This document shows positions 25,705 through 34,311 of a DNA stretch of 64,000 nt, in pieces. How positions within the stretch are numbered: the first letter of the stretch is position 1; every line of letters starts with the position of its first letter. Location: NCBI RefSeq assembly GCF_014892515.1, contig NZ_JADBGR010000083.1, forward strand, positions 34,416 to 98,415. The letters are read 5' to 3'. The position numbers were made by a program, and so were the translations under genes. The notes under the pieces were generated by a model that did no database searches, had not been told where the DNA came from, and saw only the letters and a program-made list of their open reading frames with translations. Source of the stretch: Myceligenerans pegani. Lineage in GTDB: Bacteria; Actinomycetota; Actinomycetes; Actinomycetales; Cellulomonadaceae.

Positions 25705-25710
25705 TAAACT
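25705..25710 (+). promoter_or_regulatory. -10 box (TAAACT) for leaderless manA
   Basis: TAAACT followed by 7 bases and then GTG 25718. It fixes the manA start. The rest of 25441-25704 is comparatively AT-rich and contains no gene I recognise; it should also hold the promoter of the PIG-L gene. Confidence 0.6.
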
Positions 25711-25717
25711 CGCCCGG

Positions 25718-27049
25718 GTGCGACCCACCGACGCCCCTCTCCGTCTGAGGAACACGGTCCAGACGTACGACTGGGGGGCCTACGACGCCATCCCCCGTCT
25801 GCTCGGCGCCGAGCCGGACGGCACGCCGCACGCCGAGCTGTGGCTCGGCGCGCACCCGAGCGCCCCGTCGCGCGCCTACCCGGCCGGCGATCCCGCCGAC
25901 CCGGCCTCCGGCGACGGCGCGCCCAGCCCTGCCGGCGCCCGCGACTCCGCCGGCCGCCCGGGCGATCCGGTGCCCTCGGGCGATCCGGTGGCCGACGACG
26001 GCGTCACCCTGCACGCCCTCATCCGCTCGGCCCCCGACGCCATGCTCGGCAAGCGCGTCGCCGACGAGTTCGGTCCGCGCCTGCCGTACCTGCTCAAGGT
26101 GCTGGCCGCGCGCCGCGCGCTCTCGCTCCAGGTCCACCCGAAGCCGCACACCGCACGCGAGGGCTTCAACCGCGAGAACCGGCTCGGTCTCCCGGCGGGA
26201 TCGCCGAAGCGCTCCTTCCACGACGACCAGCACAAGCCCGAGATGCTCGTCGCGCTCACGCAGTTCGAAGGGCTCGCGGGCCTGCGCGGCACTCGCGCCG
26301 CGCTCAGCCTCCTGGACGGTCTCGGCGGCAAGCTGGTCGACGACGTCGTGGGCGCGCTCCGCGCCGACCGCTCGGCCACGGGGATGCGGGCCGCGTTCGA
26401 CGTGCTCATCCGGGCCCGGCAGGACACGGGCTGCCGGGCCGACATCGAGCGGACCGTCGACTCCGTCCGCGAGCGCCTGGCAGCGGGGTCCCCGTTCGAG
26501 CGCGCGGACCGTACCGTCGTGGATCTGGCGGATCAGCATCCCGGCGATCCGGGGGCGATCGCGTCGCTCCTGATGAACCGCTTCACGCTGGAGCCCGGAG
26601 AGGCGTTGTTCACCCCGGCCGGCGAGCTGCACGCCTACCTGTCGGGGGTGGGTGTGGAGGTCATGGCGTCGTCGGACAACGTGTTGCGGGCGGGCTTGAC
26701 GAGCAAGCTGGTCGACGCGACGGCGCTGGTGGAGTGCGCGTCGTTCGCGGCGCGGCCGCCGGTGCTGCCGGAGGTGGCGACGTCGGGCGGCCGGGGTCAG
26801 GTGCAGACGTACCGGGCGCCGGTCCCGGAGTTCGCGCTGACGCTGGCCGACGTCGACCCGAGTGAGAACGTCGAGCTACCCGACGACGGCCCCCGGATCG
26901 TTCTCTGCCTCGATGGCGAGACGACCCTGACCTGCGGCAACGGCGCGACGACGCGACTGGCGCGGGGCGCCTCGGCCTTCGTCCCGGACGCGGCGGGCGC
27001 GCTGACGCTCACGGGCACGGGCCACGTCGTCTGCGCCTGGGTCCCGTAG
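25718..27049 (+). CDS. manA: Mannose-6-phosphate isomerase, class I
   Basis: 443 residues. Type I phosphomannose isomerase motifs in order: LRNTVQTYDWGAYDAIPRLL, HAELWLGAHPSAPS, YLLKVLAARRALSLQVHP with the Q-x-H zinc ligands, HKPEMLVALTQFEGLAGLRG, and GELHAYLSGVGVEVMASSDN. It interconverts fructose-6-phosphate and mannose-6-phosphate and feeds manB. An insert of about 35 Pro/Gly/Ala/Asp-rich residues near positions 55-90 is not part of the usual fold and is probably a disordered loop. The GTG start follows the TAAACT box by 7 bases; longer upstream starts run through non-coding sequence. Confidence 0.93.
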   Translation: MRPTDAPLRLRNTVQTYDWGAYDAIPRLLGAEPDGTPHAELWLGAHPSAPSRAYPAGDPADPASGDGAPSPAGARDSAGRPGDPVPSGDPVADDGVTLHALIRSAPDAMLGKRVADEFGPRLPYLLKVLAARRALSLQVHPKPHTAREGFNRENRLGLPAGSPKRSFHDDQHKPEMLVALTQFEGLAGLRGTRAALSLLDGLGGKLVDDVVGALRADRSATGMRAAFDVLIRARQDTGCRADIERTVDSVRERLAAGSPFERADRTVVDLADQHPGDPGAIASLLMNRFTLEPGEALFTPAGELHAYLSGVGVEVMASSDNVLRAGLTSKLVDATALVECASFAARPPVLPEVATSGGRGQVQTYRAPVPEFALTLADVDPSENVELPDDGPRIVLCLDGETTLTCGNGATTRLARGASAFVPDAAGALTLTGTGHVVCAWVP

Positions 27050-27078
27050 GCCGCCGCGCAGGTCGGCGCCCGGGCGCA

Positions 27079-27142
27079 TGGTCGGTCCTTGCGTGAGCGA
27101 GCGATCGTTCGATCTGCCGATCATTCACGGGACGACCGACCA
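27079..27142. terminator. Weak inverted repeat between convergent manA and DUF3499 genes
   Basis: TGGTCGGTC (27079-27087) and GACCGACCA (27134-27142) are exact complements with a 46-base interior containing a smaller imperfect hairpin around 27098-27111. The location between two gene ends suits a bidirectional terminator, but the long loop makes it weak. Confidence 0.3.
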
Positions 27143-27151
27143 GCGGCCCGC

Positions 27152-27526
27152 CTACTCCTCCGCGCGCAGCACCCTCAGGTGGCCGCGGCGGGCCGTCTCC
27201 GTGACGCCCGGTTCGGTCGGCGTCTCCTTCGCGTCCTCCGTCGGCCTGCGCGGACGGCCGGCCTCGCGGACGGCGTCGGCCAGCGCGGACAGGTCGTCGG
27301 GCGACGGCGCGGGCTCCGCGGGGAACTCCGGGACGAGCCGGACCACCTCCCAGCCGCGGGGCGCGGTCAGGCCCTCGGCGTGCTCGGAGCACAGGTCGTA
27401 GCTATGGGGCTCGGCGAGGTGCGCGAGCGGACCCAGCACCGCCGTCGAGTCCGCGTACACATACGTGAGCGTCGCGACCGCTGCGTTGGTGCATGCGGAC
27501 CTCGAGCACTGTCTCACCGATCTCAC
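27152..27526 (-). CDS. DUF3499 family protein
   Basis: 124 residues. The conserved actinobacterial DUF3499 pattern is clear: QCSRSACTNAAVATLTYVYA, DSTAVLGPLA, PHSYDLCSEHAEGLTAPRGW, EVVRL, then a variable acidic tail. The cysteines and histidines (C-x4-C near the start, then CSEHAE) suggest a small metal-binding fold. Function unknown. In most actinobacteria it stands beside a metallopeptidase-like gene and manB; here the metallopeptidase is 8.6 kb away. GTG 27526 follows a TACCCT box by 6 bases. Confidence 0.9.
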   Translation of the reverse strand: MRSVRQCSRSACTNAAVATLTYVYADSTAVLGPLAHLAEPHSYDLCSEHAEGLTAPRGWEVVRLVPEFPAEPAPSPDDLSALADAVREAGRPRRPTEDAKETPTEPGVTETARRGHLRVLRAEE

Positions 27527-27532
27527 CCGCTG

Positions 27533-27538
27533 AGGGTA
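27533..27538 (-). promoter_or_regulatory. -10 box (TACCCT) for leaderless DUF3499 gene
   Basis: TACCCT on the minus strand, 6 bases before GTG 27526. Confidence 0.6.
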
Positions 27539-27654
27539 CGCCGCTGACCGGGAGCAATGTCACGAACACGCCGAGCCGGTCCGGCCGATGTGCCGAACAC
27601 AGCACCTCCACAGCGCCCACCGGCCCGGTGCTCCCCGCTCCCCCGGCCGCTCAG

Positions 27655-27660
27655 TACCAT
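27655..27660 (+). promoter_or_regulatory. Candidate -10 box (TACCAT) for the GT2 gene at 27697
   Basis: TACCAT 36 bases before ATG 27697. A GGCGGAAG sequence near the ATG suggests a short led mRNA. Confidence 0.4.
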
Positions 27661-27696
27661 GGAAGCGCCCCAGCCCCGAGGCGGAAGTCCCTCCCC

Positions 27697-28938
27697 ATGA
27701 AGCTGTTCGTGCAGATTCCCTGCCTCAACGAGGCGGAGACGCTCCCGCTCGTGCTCGCCACGATCCCCCGCGAGATCCCGGGGATCGACGAGGTCGAGAT
27801 CCTGGTCATCGACGACGGGTCCACCGACGGCACGGTGGAGGTGGCGCGCCGCCTCGGCGTGCGGCACTTCGTGCACCACGCCCGCACCATGGGCCTGGCC
27901 CGGTCCTTCCGTGACGGCATCGACTACGCGCTGCGCCACGGTGCCGACATCGTCGTGAACACCGACGGCGACAACCAGTACCCGCAGGAGCGCATCGGCG
28001 ACCTGGTCGCGCCGGTGGTCAGCGGCGAGGCGGACATCGCGATCGCCGACCGGCAGACCGCCACGATCGAGCACTTCTCCCCGCTGAAGAAGGCGCTGCA
28101 GAAGGTGGGCAGCGAGGTGGTCAACTTCGCCGCCGAGACCGACCTGCCCGACGCCGCCAGCGGGTTCCGCGCCTACTCCCGCGCGTCGCTGATGCGCCTG
28201 AACGTGGTCACGCAGTTCAGCTACTGCATGGAGACGATCATCCAGGCCGGCAACAAGCGCCTGCGGATCGCGAGCGTCCCGGTCACCACGAACCCGAAGA
28301 CCCGCGAGTCGCGCCTGTTCTCCAGCATGTGGCAGCACATCCGCAAGTCGGGCCAGGCGATCACGCGGTCGTACCTGATGTACAAGCCGCACACGGTGTT
28401 CGTGACGCTCGGGGTCATCTTCGGCCTGGGCTGCCTGATCCCGTTCGGCCGGTACCTGGTGCTGCTGATGCTCGGCCAGGCGGGCCAGCACATCCAGTCC
28501 CTGATCCTGGGCTCGTCGATGCTGGTGGGGGCGCTGCTCTCGTTCGCGCTGCTGGTGATCGCGGACCTGCAGAAGACGAACCGCACACTGATGGAGGACA
28601 CGCTGGAGCGCCTCAAGGAGGTCCAGTACGGACGTGTCGCGGGGACGACGACGGAGGCGGGGCCGGGTGCGGCAGCTGCTTCGGCGTCCGGTTCGCACGC
28701 GGGAGAGGTGGCATCCTCCGAGCGGGATGTGGCGGATGCGTCGGCCGGAACCGCCGTGCCGGACGAACCGTCCGCGAACGGCGAGCCCGACACCGGCCGC
28801 CCGACCCCGCCGGGCGACGGCGCGGGCGCATCGACCGGGGCCCGGCCGGGCAGGCGTCCCGCCCTCAAGGCCGGGCGATCCGAGGTGCTCCGCGACACGG
28901 CCGGCGGCCGCGCCGAGGAACCGGCGGGTCTGTCGTGA
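27697..28938 (+). CDS. Polyprenyl-phosphate-type GT2 glycosyltransferase with membrane anchor
   Basis: 413 residues. A GT2 domain of the dolichyl/polyprenyl-phosphate sugar synthase type (about 1-235): FVQIPCLNEAETLPLVLATI, LVIDDGSTDGT, VVNTDGDNQYP with the DGD metal site, and SGFRAYSRASLMRLN. Two hydrophobic segments follow at about 235-290 (VFVTLGVIFGLGCLIPFG and SMLVGALLSFALLVIAD), then a disordered Ala/Gly/Pro/Asp-rich tail of about 100 residues. Such enzymes load a sugar onto a lipid phosphate carrier, giving donors for GT-C enzymes, several of which follow. First gene of a coupled unit; the next gene's GTG overlaps its stop. Confidence 0.88.
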   Translation: MKLFVQIPCLNEAETLPLVLATIPREIPGIDEVEILVIDDGSTDGTVEVARRLGVRHFVHHARTMGLARSFRDGIDYALRHGADIVVNTDGDNQYPQERIGDLVAPVVSGEADIAIADRQTATIEHFSPLKKALQKVGSEVVNFAAETDLPDAASGFRAYSRASLMRLNVVTQFSYCMETIIQAGNKRLRIASVPVTTNPKTRESRLFSSMWQHIRKSGQAITRSYLMYKPHTVFVTLGVIFGLGCLIPFGRYLVLLMLGQAGQHIQSLILGSSMLVGALLSFALLVIADLQKTNRTLMEDTLERLKEVQYGRVAGTTTEAGPGAAAASASGSHAGEVASSERDVADASAGTAVPDEPSANGEPDTGRPTPPGDGAGASTGARPGRRPALKAGRSEVLRDTAGGRAEEPAGLS

Positions 28939-30155
28939 TCCTGACGTTCGGCACGTACGACGCCGAACGCCACCCCCGCGTCGCCGTCCTCGTCGCCGGC
29001 CTGCGCGCCCACGGGGCCGAGGTCACGGAGCTGAACCGCCCGCTCGGGTTCTCCACCGCCGAGCGGGTGCGCATGCTGCAGCAGCCGTGGCGACTGCCGC
29101 TCCTGGTGGTCCGCCTGCTGGCGTGCTGGGCGGGACTCGTGGCCGGCGTGGTGCGGCTGCGCCGCACCCGCGGGCGTCCCGACGCCGTGCTCGTGGGCTA
29201 CATGGGGCACTTCGACGTGGTCCTGGCGCGGATGTTGTTCCCCCGGTCCGTCATCCTCCTCGACCACCTGATCTTCGCCGGGGACACGGCCGCCGACCGC
29301 GGCGCCGCCGGCCTGCGCGTGCGGCTCCTGAACGCGCTGGACCGCGTGGCGACGGGCTGCGCGGACGTGGTGATCACGGACACGGACGAGCACCGCGCCA
29401 TGCTCCCGGACCGGTCCAAAGGCGTCACGGTCCTGGTGGGCGCCCCGACCGCGTGGTTCGACGCGTCGGCCGGCGGAGCCGCGGCGGACCGCAGCCTGCG
29501 GGTCGTCTTCTTCGGGTTGTACACGCCGCTCCAGGGGACCCGGGTGATCGCCGAGGCGGTCCGGGACGCCGTCGCCTCCGGGGCGGACCTCCGCGTGACG
29601 ATGGTCGGGGCCGGGCAGGACCTGGCCGCCGCGCGCGGGGTCCTCGCGGACACACCGGGCATCACCTGGCGCGACTGGGTCGAACCCGCCGAGCTGCCCG
29701 CGCTCGTCGCCGGCCACGACGTCTGCCTCGGCATCTTCAGCGACACCCCGAAGGGGCTGCGCGTCGTGCCGAACAAGGTCTACCAGGGGCTGGCGGCGGG
29801 GTGCGTCGTCGTCACCTCCGACACGCCGCCGCAGCGCCGCGCCGTCGGCGACGTCGCCGAACTCGTCCCGCCGGCCGACCCCCGGGCCCTCGCGAAGACC
29901 CTCACAGACCTCACGGACCCGTCCCGCCTCACCACCGCGCGGGACCGGGCGGCAAAGGGCCGCGACGCGATCCGCCCGAAAGCGGTGGTGACCCCACTCG
30001 CCGAGCTCCTGACGCACCCTCGCTCCCAGCGGGCGAGGCGTGGTCGGGGGAACTCCGTGCCCGGTCACGAGGACGTCGCCCCACCACACGGCGGTGACGT
30101 GATCGAGACGCCGGGCAGCGCCGGCACCCGGGAAGCGGATGGTGGGCGGTCGTGA
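28935..30155 (+). CDS. GT4-like glycosyltransferase
   Basis: 406 residues, GTG start overlapping the GT2 stop. GT-B fold: ILTFGTYDAERHPRVAVL at the start, a hydrophobic helix near 55-75 that may touch the membrane, then ADVVITDTDEHRAML, FFGLYTPLQGTRVIAEAV, WRDWVEPAELPALVAGHDVC and the donor-site region RVVPNKVYQGLAAGCVVVTS. The last 40 residues are low complexity. The stop is overlapped by the next GTG. Likely assembles a glycan on the lipid carrier at the cytoplasmic face. Not closely similar to the three GT4 paralogues of the first locus. Confidence 0.85.
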   Translation: MILTFGTYDAERHPRVAVLVAGLRAHGAEVTELNRPLGFSTAERVRMLQQPWRLPLLVVRLLACWAGLVAGVVRLRRTRGRPDAVLVGYMGHFDVVLARMLFPRSVILLDHLIFAGDTAADRGAAGLRVRLLNALDRVATGCADVVITDTDEHRAMLPDRSKGVTVLVGAPTAWFDASAGGAAADRSLRVVFFGLYTPLQGTRVIAEAVRDAVASGADLRVTMVGAGQDLAAARGVLADTPGITWRDWVEPAELPALVAGHDVCLGIFSDTPKGLRVVPNKVYQGLAAGCVVVTSDTPPQRRAVGDVAELVPPADPRALAKTLTDLTDPSRLTTARDRAAKGRDAIRPKAVVTPLAELLTHPRSQRARRGRGNSVPGHEDVAPPHGGDVIETPGSAGTREADGGRS

Positions 30156-31135
30156 AGCAGTTCCTGGCCGAGGCCGCCCGCGTCCTGCGGTCGCCCGCCG
30201 TGCGGTGGGGGTTCCTCGTCGTCGCAGTCGGGCTCGCCGTCTGGTACGTCGTCGACGCGCGCGAGCAGCTCGCCGAGGCGGCGGCGATGCTGTCCGTCGG
30301 CACGCTCACCGCCGTCGTCGTCCTCGGGTTCGTGTACGTGTGGTGCACGCTGATCGCGTGGCGGGCCGTGCTGGCGGACCTCGGATCACGGCTCTCCCTG
30401 CGCGACGCCGTGAGCGTGTTCGGGCTCAGCCAGCTCGGCAAGTACCTGCCGGGCGGGGTGTGGAACGTGGTCGCCGCGGCGGAGATCGGGGCCGACCACA
30501 GCATCCCCCGGCACCGATCGGTGGCCTCGATGGCGATAGCGGTGCTGGTCTCGGTGGTATCGGGCGCCGCCGTCGGCGCCGCCGCGCTCCCGTTCGTCTC
30601 GGCCGGTGCGCTCGGCGCGTGGGGCTGGGTCGTGTGGGTCACGCCCGCGATCGCCGTCGTCCTCCTGCCTCCCGTGCTCAACCGCCTGATCGGCCTCGCC
30701 CTGCGTGTCGGCGGGCGCGAACCGCTCGCCCGTCCGCTGAGCTGGGGCGGCCTGGCGACGACGACGTCGTGGTCGGTGGCGGGCTGGCTCGTCGCCGGGA
30801 CGCAGACCTGGGTGCTGGCCACGGGGCTGGGCATGACGCCGTCGGGCCGGACGTTCGCGCTGGCCGTCGGCGGCTGGGCGCTCGCCTGGACGGTGGGGTT
30901 CCTCGTCGTGATCGCGCCGGCCGGCGCGGGCGTGCGCGAGATCGTCCTCGCCGGCGTCCTGGCCGGTTCGCTCCCGGGCGTCGCGGCACCGCTCGCGGTC
31001 CTGGTCAGCCGGGTCGTCCTGACGGTGGTCGACGGCGTCCTGGCGGGGGCCGGGCTGCTCCTGGCGCGACACGGGGTGCGGCGCACCTCCGGGCGATTTC
31101 GAGGATCACCCGGGCACCATGATCCGGACCGATAA
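30152..31135 (+). CDS. Flippase-like membrane protein (LPG synthase TM / AglD family)
   Basis: 327 residues and about eight hydrophobic helices. The family string VFGLSQLGKYLPGGVWNVVA (Q-x-x-KYxPG) is present, as is WALAWTVGFLVVIAPAGAGV near the end. This family (lysylphosphatidylglycerol-synthase membrane domain, UPF0104/AglD) includes proteins linked to lipid-linked sugar transfer or flipping. Third gene of the unit starting at 27697, GTG start overlapping the GT4 stop. Inferred role: moving the lipid-linked sugar across the membrane or helping a membrane glycosyltransferase. No catalytic residues can be assigned. Confidence 0.8.
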   Translation: MKQFLAEAARVLRSPAVRWGFLVVAVGLAVWYVVDAREQLAEAAAMLSVGTLTAVVVLGFVYVWCTLIAWRAVLADLGSRLSLRDAVSVFGLSQLGKYLPGGVWNVVAAAEIGADHSIPRHRSVASMAIAVLVSVVSGAAVGAAALPFVSAGALGAWGWVVWVTPAIAVVLLPPVLNRLIGLALRVGGREPLARPLSWGGLATTTSWSVAGWLVAGTQTWVLATGLGMTPSGRTFALAVGGWALAWTVGFLVVIAPAGAGVREIVLAGVLAGSLPGVAAPLAVLVSRVVLTVVDGVLAGAGLLLARHGVRRTSGRFRGSPGHHDPDR

Positions 31136-31138
31136 TCT
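31133..31138 (+). promoter_or_regulatory. -10 box (TAATCT) for the leaderless GT-C gene at 31145
   Basis: TAATCT overlaps the end of the upstream gene and is followed by 6 bases and GTG 31145. Confidence 0.5.
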
Positions 31139-31144
31139 TCTGCC

Positions 31145-32836
31145 GTGAACCGCGAGCAACTCCGAGACGCCGCCACGAGAGCGACGGCACCCGTGCGGGC
31201 CGTTCCTGTCGTCGTCTGGCTGATCACGGTGCTGCACGTCGCCGTGATGCTCGCGCAGACCGCCGTCTTCCCGAACGTCCGCTCCCCCGACGAGCTGAAG
31301 CACGTCGACCTGATCGTCCAGGTGGAGCAGGGCACGGCCTGGCCGTGGCCCGACCCGGGCACCGTCTTCGTCGCCAGCGGCGTCACGGCCGGCCATTTCC
31401 TCGTGGCCGACCGCCTCTTCTCCGACCACCTGGCCCTGGCCGACCGCGTGGAGGGCGCCGGCGCCGACGAGCGGGAACCCGCGCCGCCCCGCGGCGAGCG
31501 CCCCTCGTTCGCCGGCAGCGGCGGCCTGGAGCCATGGCAACCGGAGCGCGCGGACGGCACCGCCGAGCCCGTTCCGAACCAGCTGGTCCAGCATCCGCCG
31601 CTGTACTACCTGCTCGGCGCCGCCGCACTGCACGTCGTGCCGGACTGGACCACGGCTCCGATGGACCAGGTGTGGCTCTGGCTGCGCTCGCTGAACGCCC
31701 TGCTCGCGGCGCCCATACCGCTGCTGCTGTGGGCGTCGGCCCGCCGGCTGAGGCTGCCGGAACCGCTGCCCGTCGCCGCCGCGCTCGCGCCGATCGCCGT
31801 GCCGGAGATGGAGCACCTGTACTCGGCGGTCAACAACGACAACATGCTCGTCCTGCTCGGCACCGCGCTCACCTACCTGCTGGTGCGGGTGATGACGGGC
31901 GACCTGTCCCGGCGCACGGCGCTGGCTGTCGGCGTCGTCACGAGTGCTGCCCTGCTCACCAAGGGGTTCGCCCTGATGTTCCCCGCGTGGATCGCGCTCG
32001 CGTACGGTGTGGCGGCGTACCGGGCGCGCGGCCGGCGCGGGCTTGCGATCGGTTCGCTGGCGATCGCGGCCGCCGCGACACTGCCCGGCGCCGCCTGGTG
32101 GGTCCGCAACCTGGTGTTGTACGGGGCGATCCAGCCGCACGGCTACCGGACGGAGGTGCCCGACCTCACCCCCGTCTACGGCTGGTCCGACGGCGGCGAC
32201 CTCTGGCTCGGGCGCATGCTGGAGCGCTTCGTGACCACGTTCTTCGTGCAGGACCATGCCGTGGCCGAGGCGCACGACGTCTCCTGGTGGGCCGCACGGG
32301 TCGCGCTCGTGCTCGTCGCCGCGGGGATCGTCGCGGCCCTGCTGCGGCGGACGGTACCGCGGGGGACCGCCGTGGTGCTCCTCGCCGGTATGCCGATGCT
32401 CGGGGCGATCGTGGCCCGGGGCTCCTGGGAGCAGTTCGCCGCGTTCCAGGACATCACCGCGGCTCAGCAGGGCCGCTACCTCTACACCGGCTTCGCCGGG
32501 GTGGTGCTCGTCGCGCTCGCCGGGGCCGCGGTGCTGTGGCCGGCCTGGCGCCGCTGGGTGCCGGCCGGCGTGCTCGTGCTCGCGCTCGGCCTGCACACGG
32601 CCTTCCAGTACAACACCTGGATCCTGTACTGGATGCCCGAGGACGGGTCCGGCTGGGCGGCGTGGGGCCGCGCGCTCTCAGCGGTCGCGTACTGGTACCC
32701 GTGGCCGCCCTGGGTGCTCGTCGCGATCGTGGCGGCGGGGGTGGCCGCGGCGGCGGGCGTGACGTGGCAGGTGGTCCGGGGCAGCACCGCCGCACCCGCG
32801 GCGCGGGATCGCGCCGCCCGTATGCTGACGGCGTGA
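31145..32836 (+). CDS. Polytopic GT-C-like membrane protein (DUF2142-like)
   Basis: 563 residues, about eleven to twelve hydrophobic helices. After the first helix comes the acidic first-loop motif RSPDELKH, and later NQLVQHPPLYYLLGAAAL. The motifs DE-x-x-H and QHPPLYY are shared with the next two proteins and are typical of GT-C/DUF2142-like enzymes that use polyprenyl-phosphate sugars outside the membrane. A 45-residue charged insert (near 105-140) lies in the long first extracytoplasmic loop. The acidic pair DE is the probable catalytic or metal site. GTG 31145 follows a TAATCT box. The next gene's GTG overlaps its stop. Confidence 0.8.
   Translation: MNREQLRDAATRATAPVRAVPVVVWLITVLHVAVMLAQTAVFPNVRSPDELKHVDLIVQVEQGTAWPWPDPGTVFVASGVTAGHFLVADRLFSDHLALADRVEGAGADEREPAPPRGERPSFAGSGGLEPWQPERADGTAEPVPNQLVQHPPLYYLLGAAALHVVPDWTTAPMDQVWLWLRSLNALLAAPIPLLLWASARRLRLPEPLPVAAALAPIAVPEMEHLYSAVNNDNMLVLLGTALTYLLVRVMTGDLSRRTALAVGVVTSAALLTKGFALMFPAWIALAYGVAAYRARGRRGLAIGSLAIAAAATLPGAAWWVRNLVLYGAIQPHGYRTEVPDLTPVYGWSDGGDLWLGRMLERFVTTFFVQDHAVAEAHDVSWWAARVALVLVAAGIVAALLRRTVPRGTAVVLLAGMPMLGAIVARGSWEQFAAFQDITAAQQGRYLYTGFAGVVLVALAGAAVLWPAWRRWVPAGVLVLALGLHTAFQYNTWILYWMPEDGSGWAAWGRALSAVAYWYPWPPWVLVAIVAAGVAAAAGVTWQVVRGSTAAPAARDRAARMLTA
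32821..32826 (+). promoter_or_regulatory. -10 box (TATGCT) for the GT-C gene at 32833
   Basis: TATGCT within the end of the upstream gene, 6 bases before GTG 32833. The gene may be both read through from upstream and started here. Confidence 0.4.
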
Positions 32837-34311
32837 TCCGCACCCTCGTCCGGGCCATGTCCGACCCCCGCCGGCGCGAGCACCTGGGTGTCGCCGCGAC
32901 GGTGCTCACGGCGATCCTGCTGTCGCTGACCGTGCTGCTCAGCGACCCGCCCTACGCCACGGGCGACGAGCCGCCGCACATGGACTACGCCTACCAGGTG
33001 TGGCACGGCGAGCTCCCCGTCTTCGAGGAGGGCCTGGAGCTGAGGCCCGAGGGCGCCTGGCTCGCCCCCGTGCAGTGGACGGCGCAGCACCCGCCCCTCT
33101 ACTACCTGCTCGTCGCGCCGCTGGTCGGGCCGCTGGCCGACGCCGGCCACCCCGTGGCCGCCGTCTACGCCGCGCGGGCGGTGAACACGCTGCTGGCGGG
33201 CTTGTTCGTGGGCGTCGCCTGGTGGAGCGCGCGCCGCTTGTGCCGGCCGGGAAGCCCTCTGCCGCCGCTCGTCGCGCTCGTGGCCGGGCTCGCGGCCGCC
33301 GTCGCACACGTGGGCGGTTCGGGGTACAACGACCTGCTGGCGGCCGTCCTGGTCACGACGATGTACGGCGTGAGTGCGACGGCGATCCGGCGCGGGCTCG
33401 ACGCACGGCTCGTGGTCGCTCTCTGCCTCCTGGCGGCGGGTTGTGCCCTGACCCGGCTGTCGACCGCGGTCATCGCCGTCGTCGTGGCCGCGGTCGCGGT
33501 GCTGGCCGGGGTGGTGCGAGCGACACAGGGCCGGGGCCGGTGGGGCCCGGCGGTGTGGCTCGCCGTGGGCGGGCCGGCGACGGCGCTGGCCGCGGCCGGC
33601 TGGTTCTACGCGCGGAACGTGGCCCTCACCGGCAACATCCAGGGCTCCCACTTCGACTGGGCGCTCGAGAACCAGAACCGGGTGGAGCGGCCGGTGTGGG
33701 CGGTGCTGATCGACCCGGTCACGTGGGCGCGGCTGCCGGATCTGTTCTGGTGGGCGGGCCGTCTCCCCCCGCGCACGCTCCACCCGATGACGACGCTGGT
33801 CGTGACGGCGGTGCTGCTGGTCTGGGTCCCGCTGTTCCTCGCCGTGCTGCAGCGCCTCCGGTACCGCCCGGCGAACCGGCCAGGCCAGGTGCACCCCACC
33901 GACCGCATACTGCTCGCGGCGCTGCCCTGGGCCGCCGCGGGTACCGCCGTCGTGATGCAGGTCCTGTACGCCGCGAGCAGCGGCGGGGTCTATCCGCGCT
34001 ACTTCCTGCCGGTGGCCCTGCCACTCTTCCTCGGCGTCGCCGCCGGGCTGGCGATGCGGCCCCGGCTGCTCGTGCCCGTCTGGGTGGGTGTCACCCTGGC
34101 CGACCTCGTGGTGTGGCTCGGTGTGGAGCTCTCCACGCCGGCGGAGGCCGGGCTCTACTCCGAACCGGTGGTGCCCGCCGCGGCCGTGGGCGTCCTGGCG
34201 GTGGTGTCCGCGGTGGGGGCGACCGTGCTGACGCTGCGCGCGTACCGCACGCCGGCGACGACGGTCGCCGCGGCGACCAGGGCAGCGACGACGAACCACG
34301 CCGCGAGCTGA
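32833..34311 (+). CDS. Polytopic GT-C-like membrane protein (DUF2142-like)
   Basis: 492 residues, paralogue of the preceding protein: YATGDEPPHMDYAYQVW carries the DE-x-x-H motif, and TAQHPPLYYLLVAPLVG the HPPLYY motif. Ten or more membrane helices follow, and a conserved WFYARNVALTGNIQG segment lies near the middle. It is likely a glycosyltransferase using a lipid-phosphate sugar donor at the outer face. Starts GTGA-coupled with the upstream gene. Its last 157 bases are also the 3' end of the opposite-strand gene 34155-35945, so the final membrane helix and tail are encoded in a two-strand overlap. Confidence 0.8.
   Translation: MIRTLVRAMSDPRRREHLGVAATVLTAILLSLTVLLSDPPYATGDEPPHMDYAYQVWHGELPVFEEGLELRPEGAWLAPVQWTAQHPPLYYLLVAPLVGPLADAGHPVAAVYAARAVNTLLAGLFVGVAWWSARRLCRPGSPLPPLVALVAGLAAAVAHVGGSGYNDLLAAVLVTTMYGVSATAIRRGLDARLVVALCLLAAGCALTRLSTAVIAVVVAAVAVLAGVVRATQGRGRWGPAVWLAVGGPATALAAAGWFYARNVALTGNIQGSHFDWALENQNRVERPVWAVLIDPVTWARLPDLFWWAGRLPPRTLHPMTTLVVTAVLLVWVPLFLAVLQRLRYRPANRPGQVHPTDRILLAALPWAAAGTAVVMQVLYAASSGGVYPRYFLPVALPLFLGVAAGLAMRPRLLVPVWVGVTLADLVVWLGVELSTPAEAGLYSEPVVPAAAVGVLAVVSAVGATVLTLRAYRTPATTVAAATRAATTNHAAS

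Noticed and set aside
27402..27620. A 72-residue minus-strand frame upstream of DUF3499
   Set aside because: It overlaps the DUF3499 start in another frame, has no family resemblance, and contradicts the TACCCT-GTG start of DUF3499.
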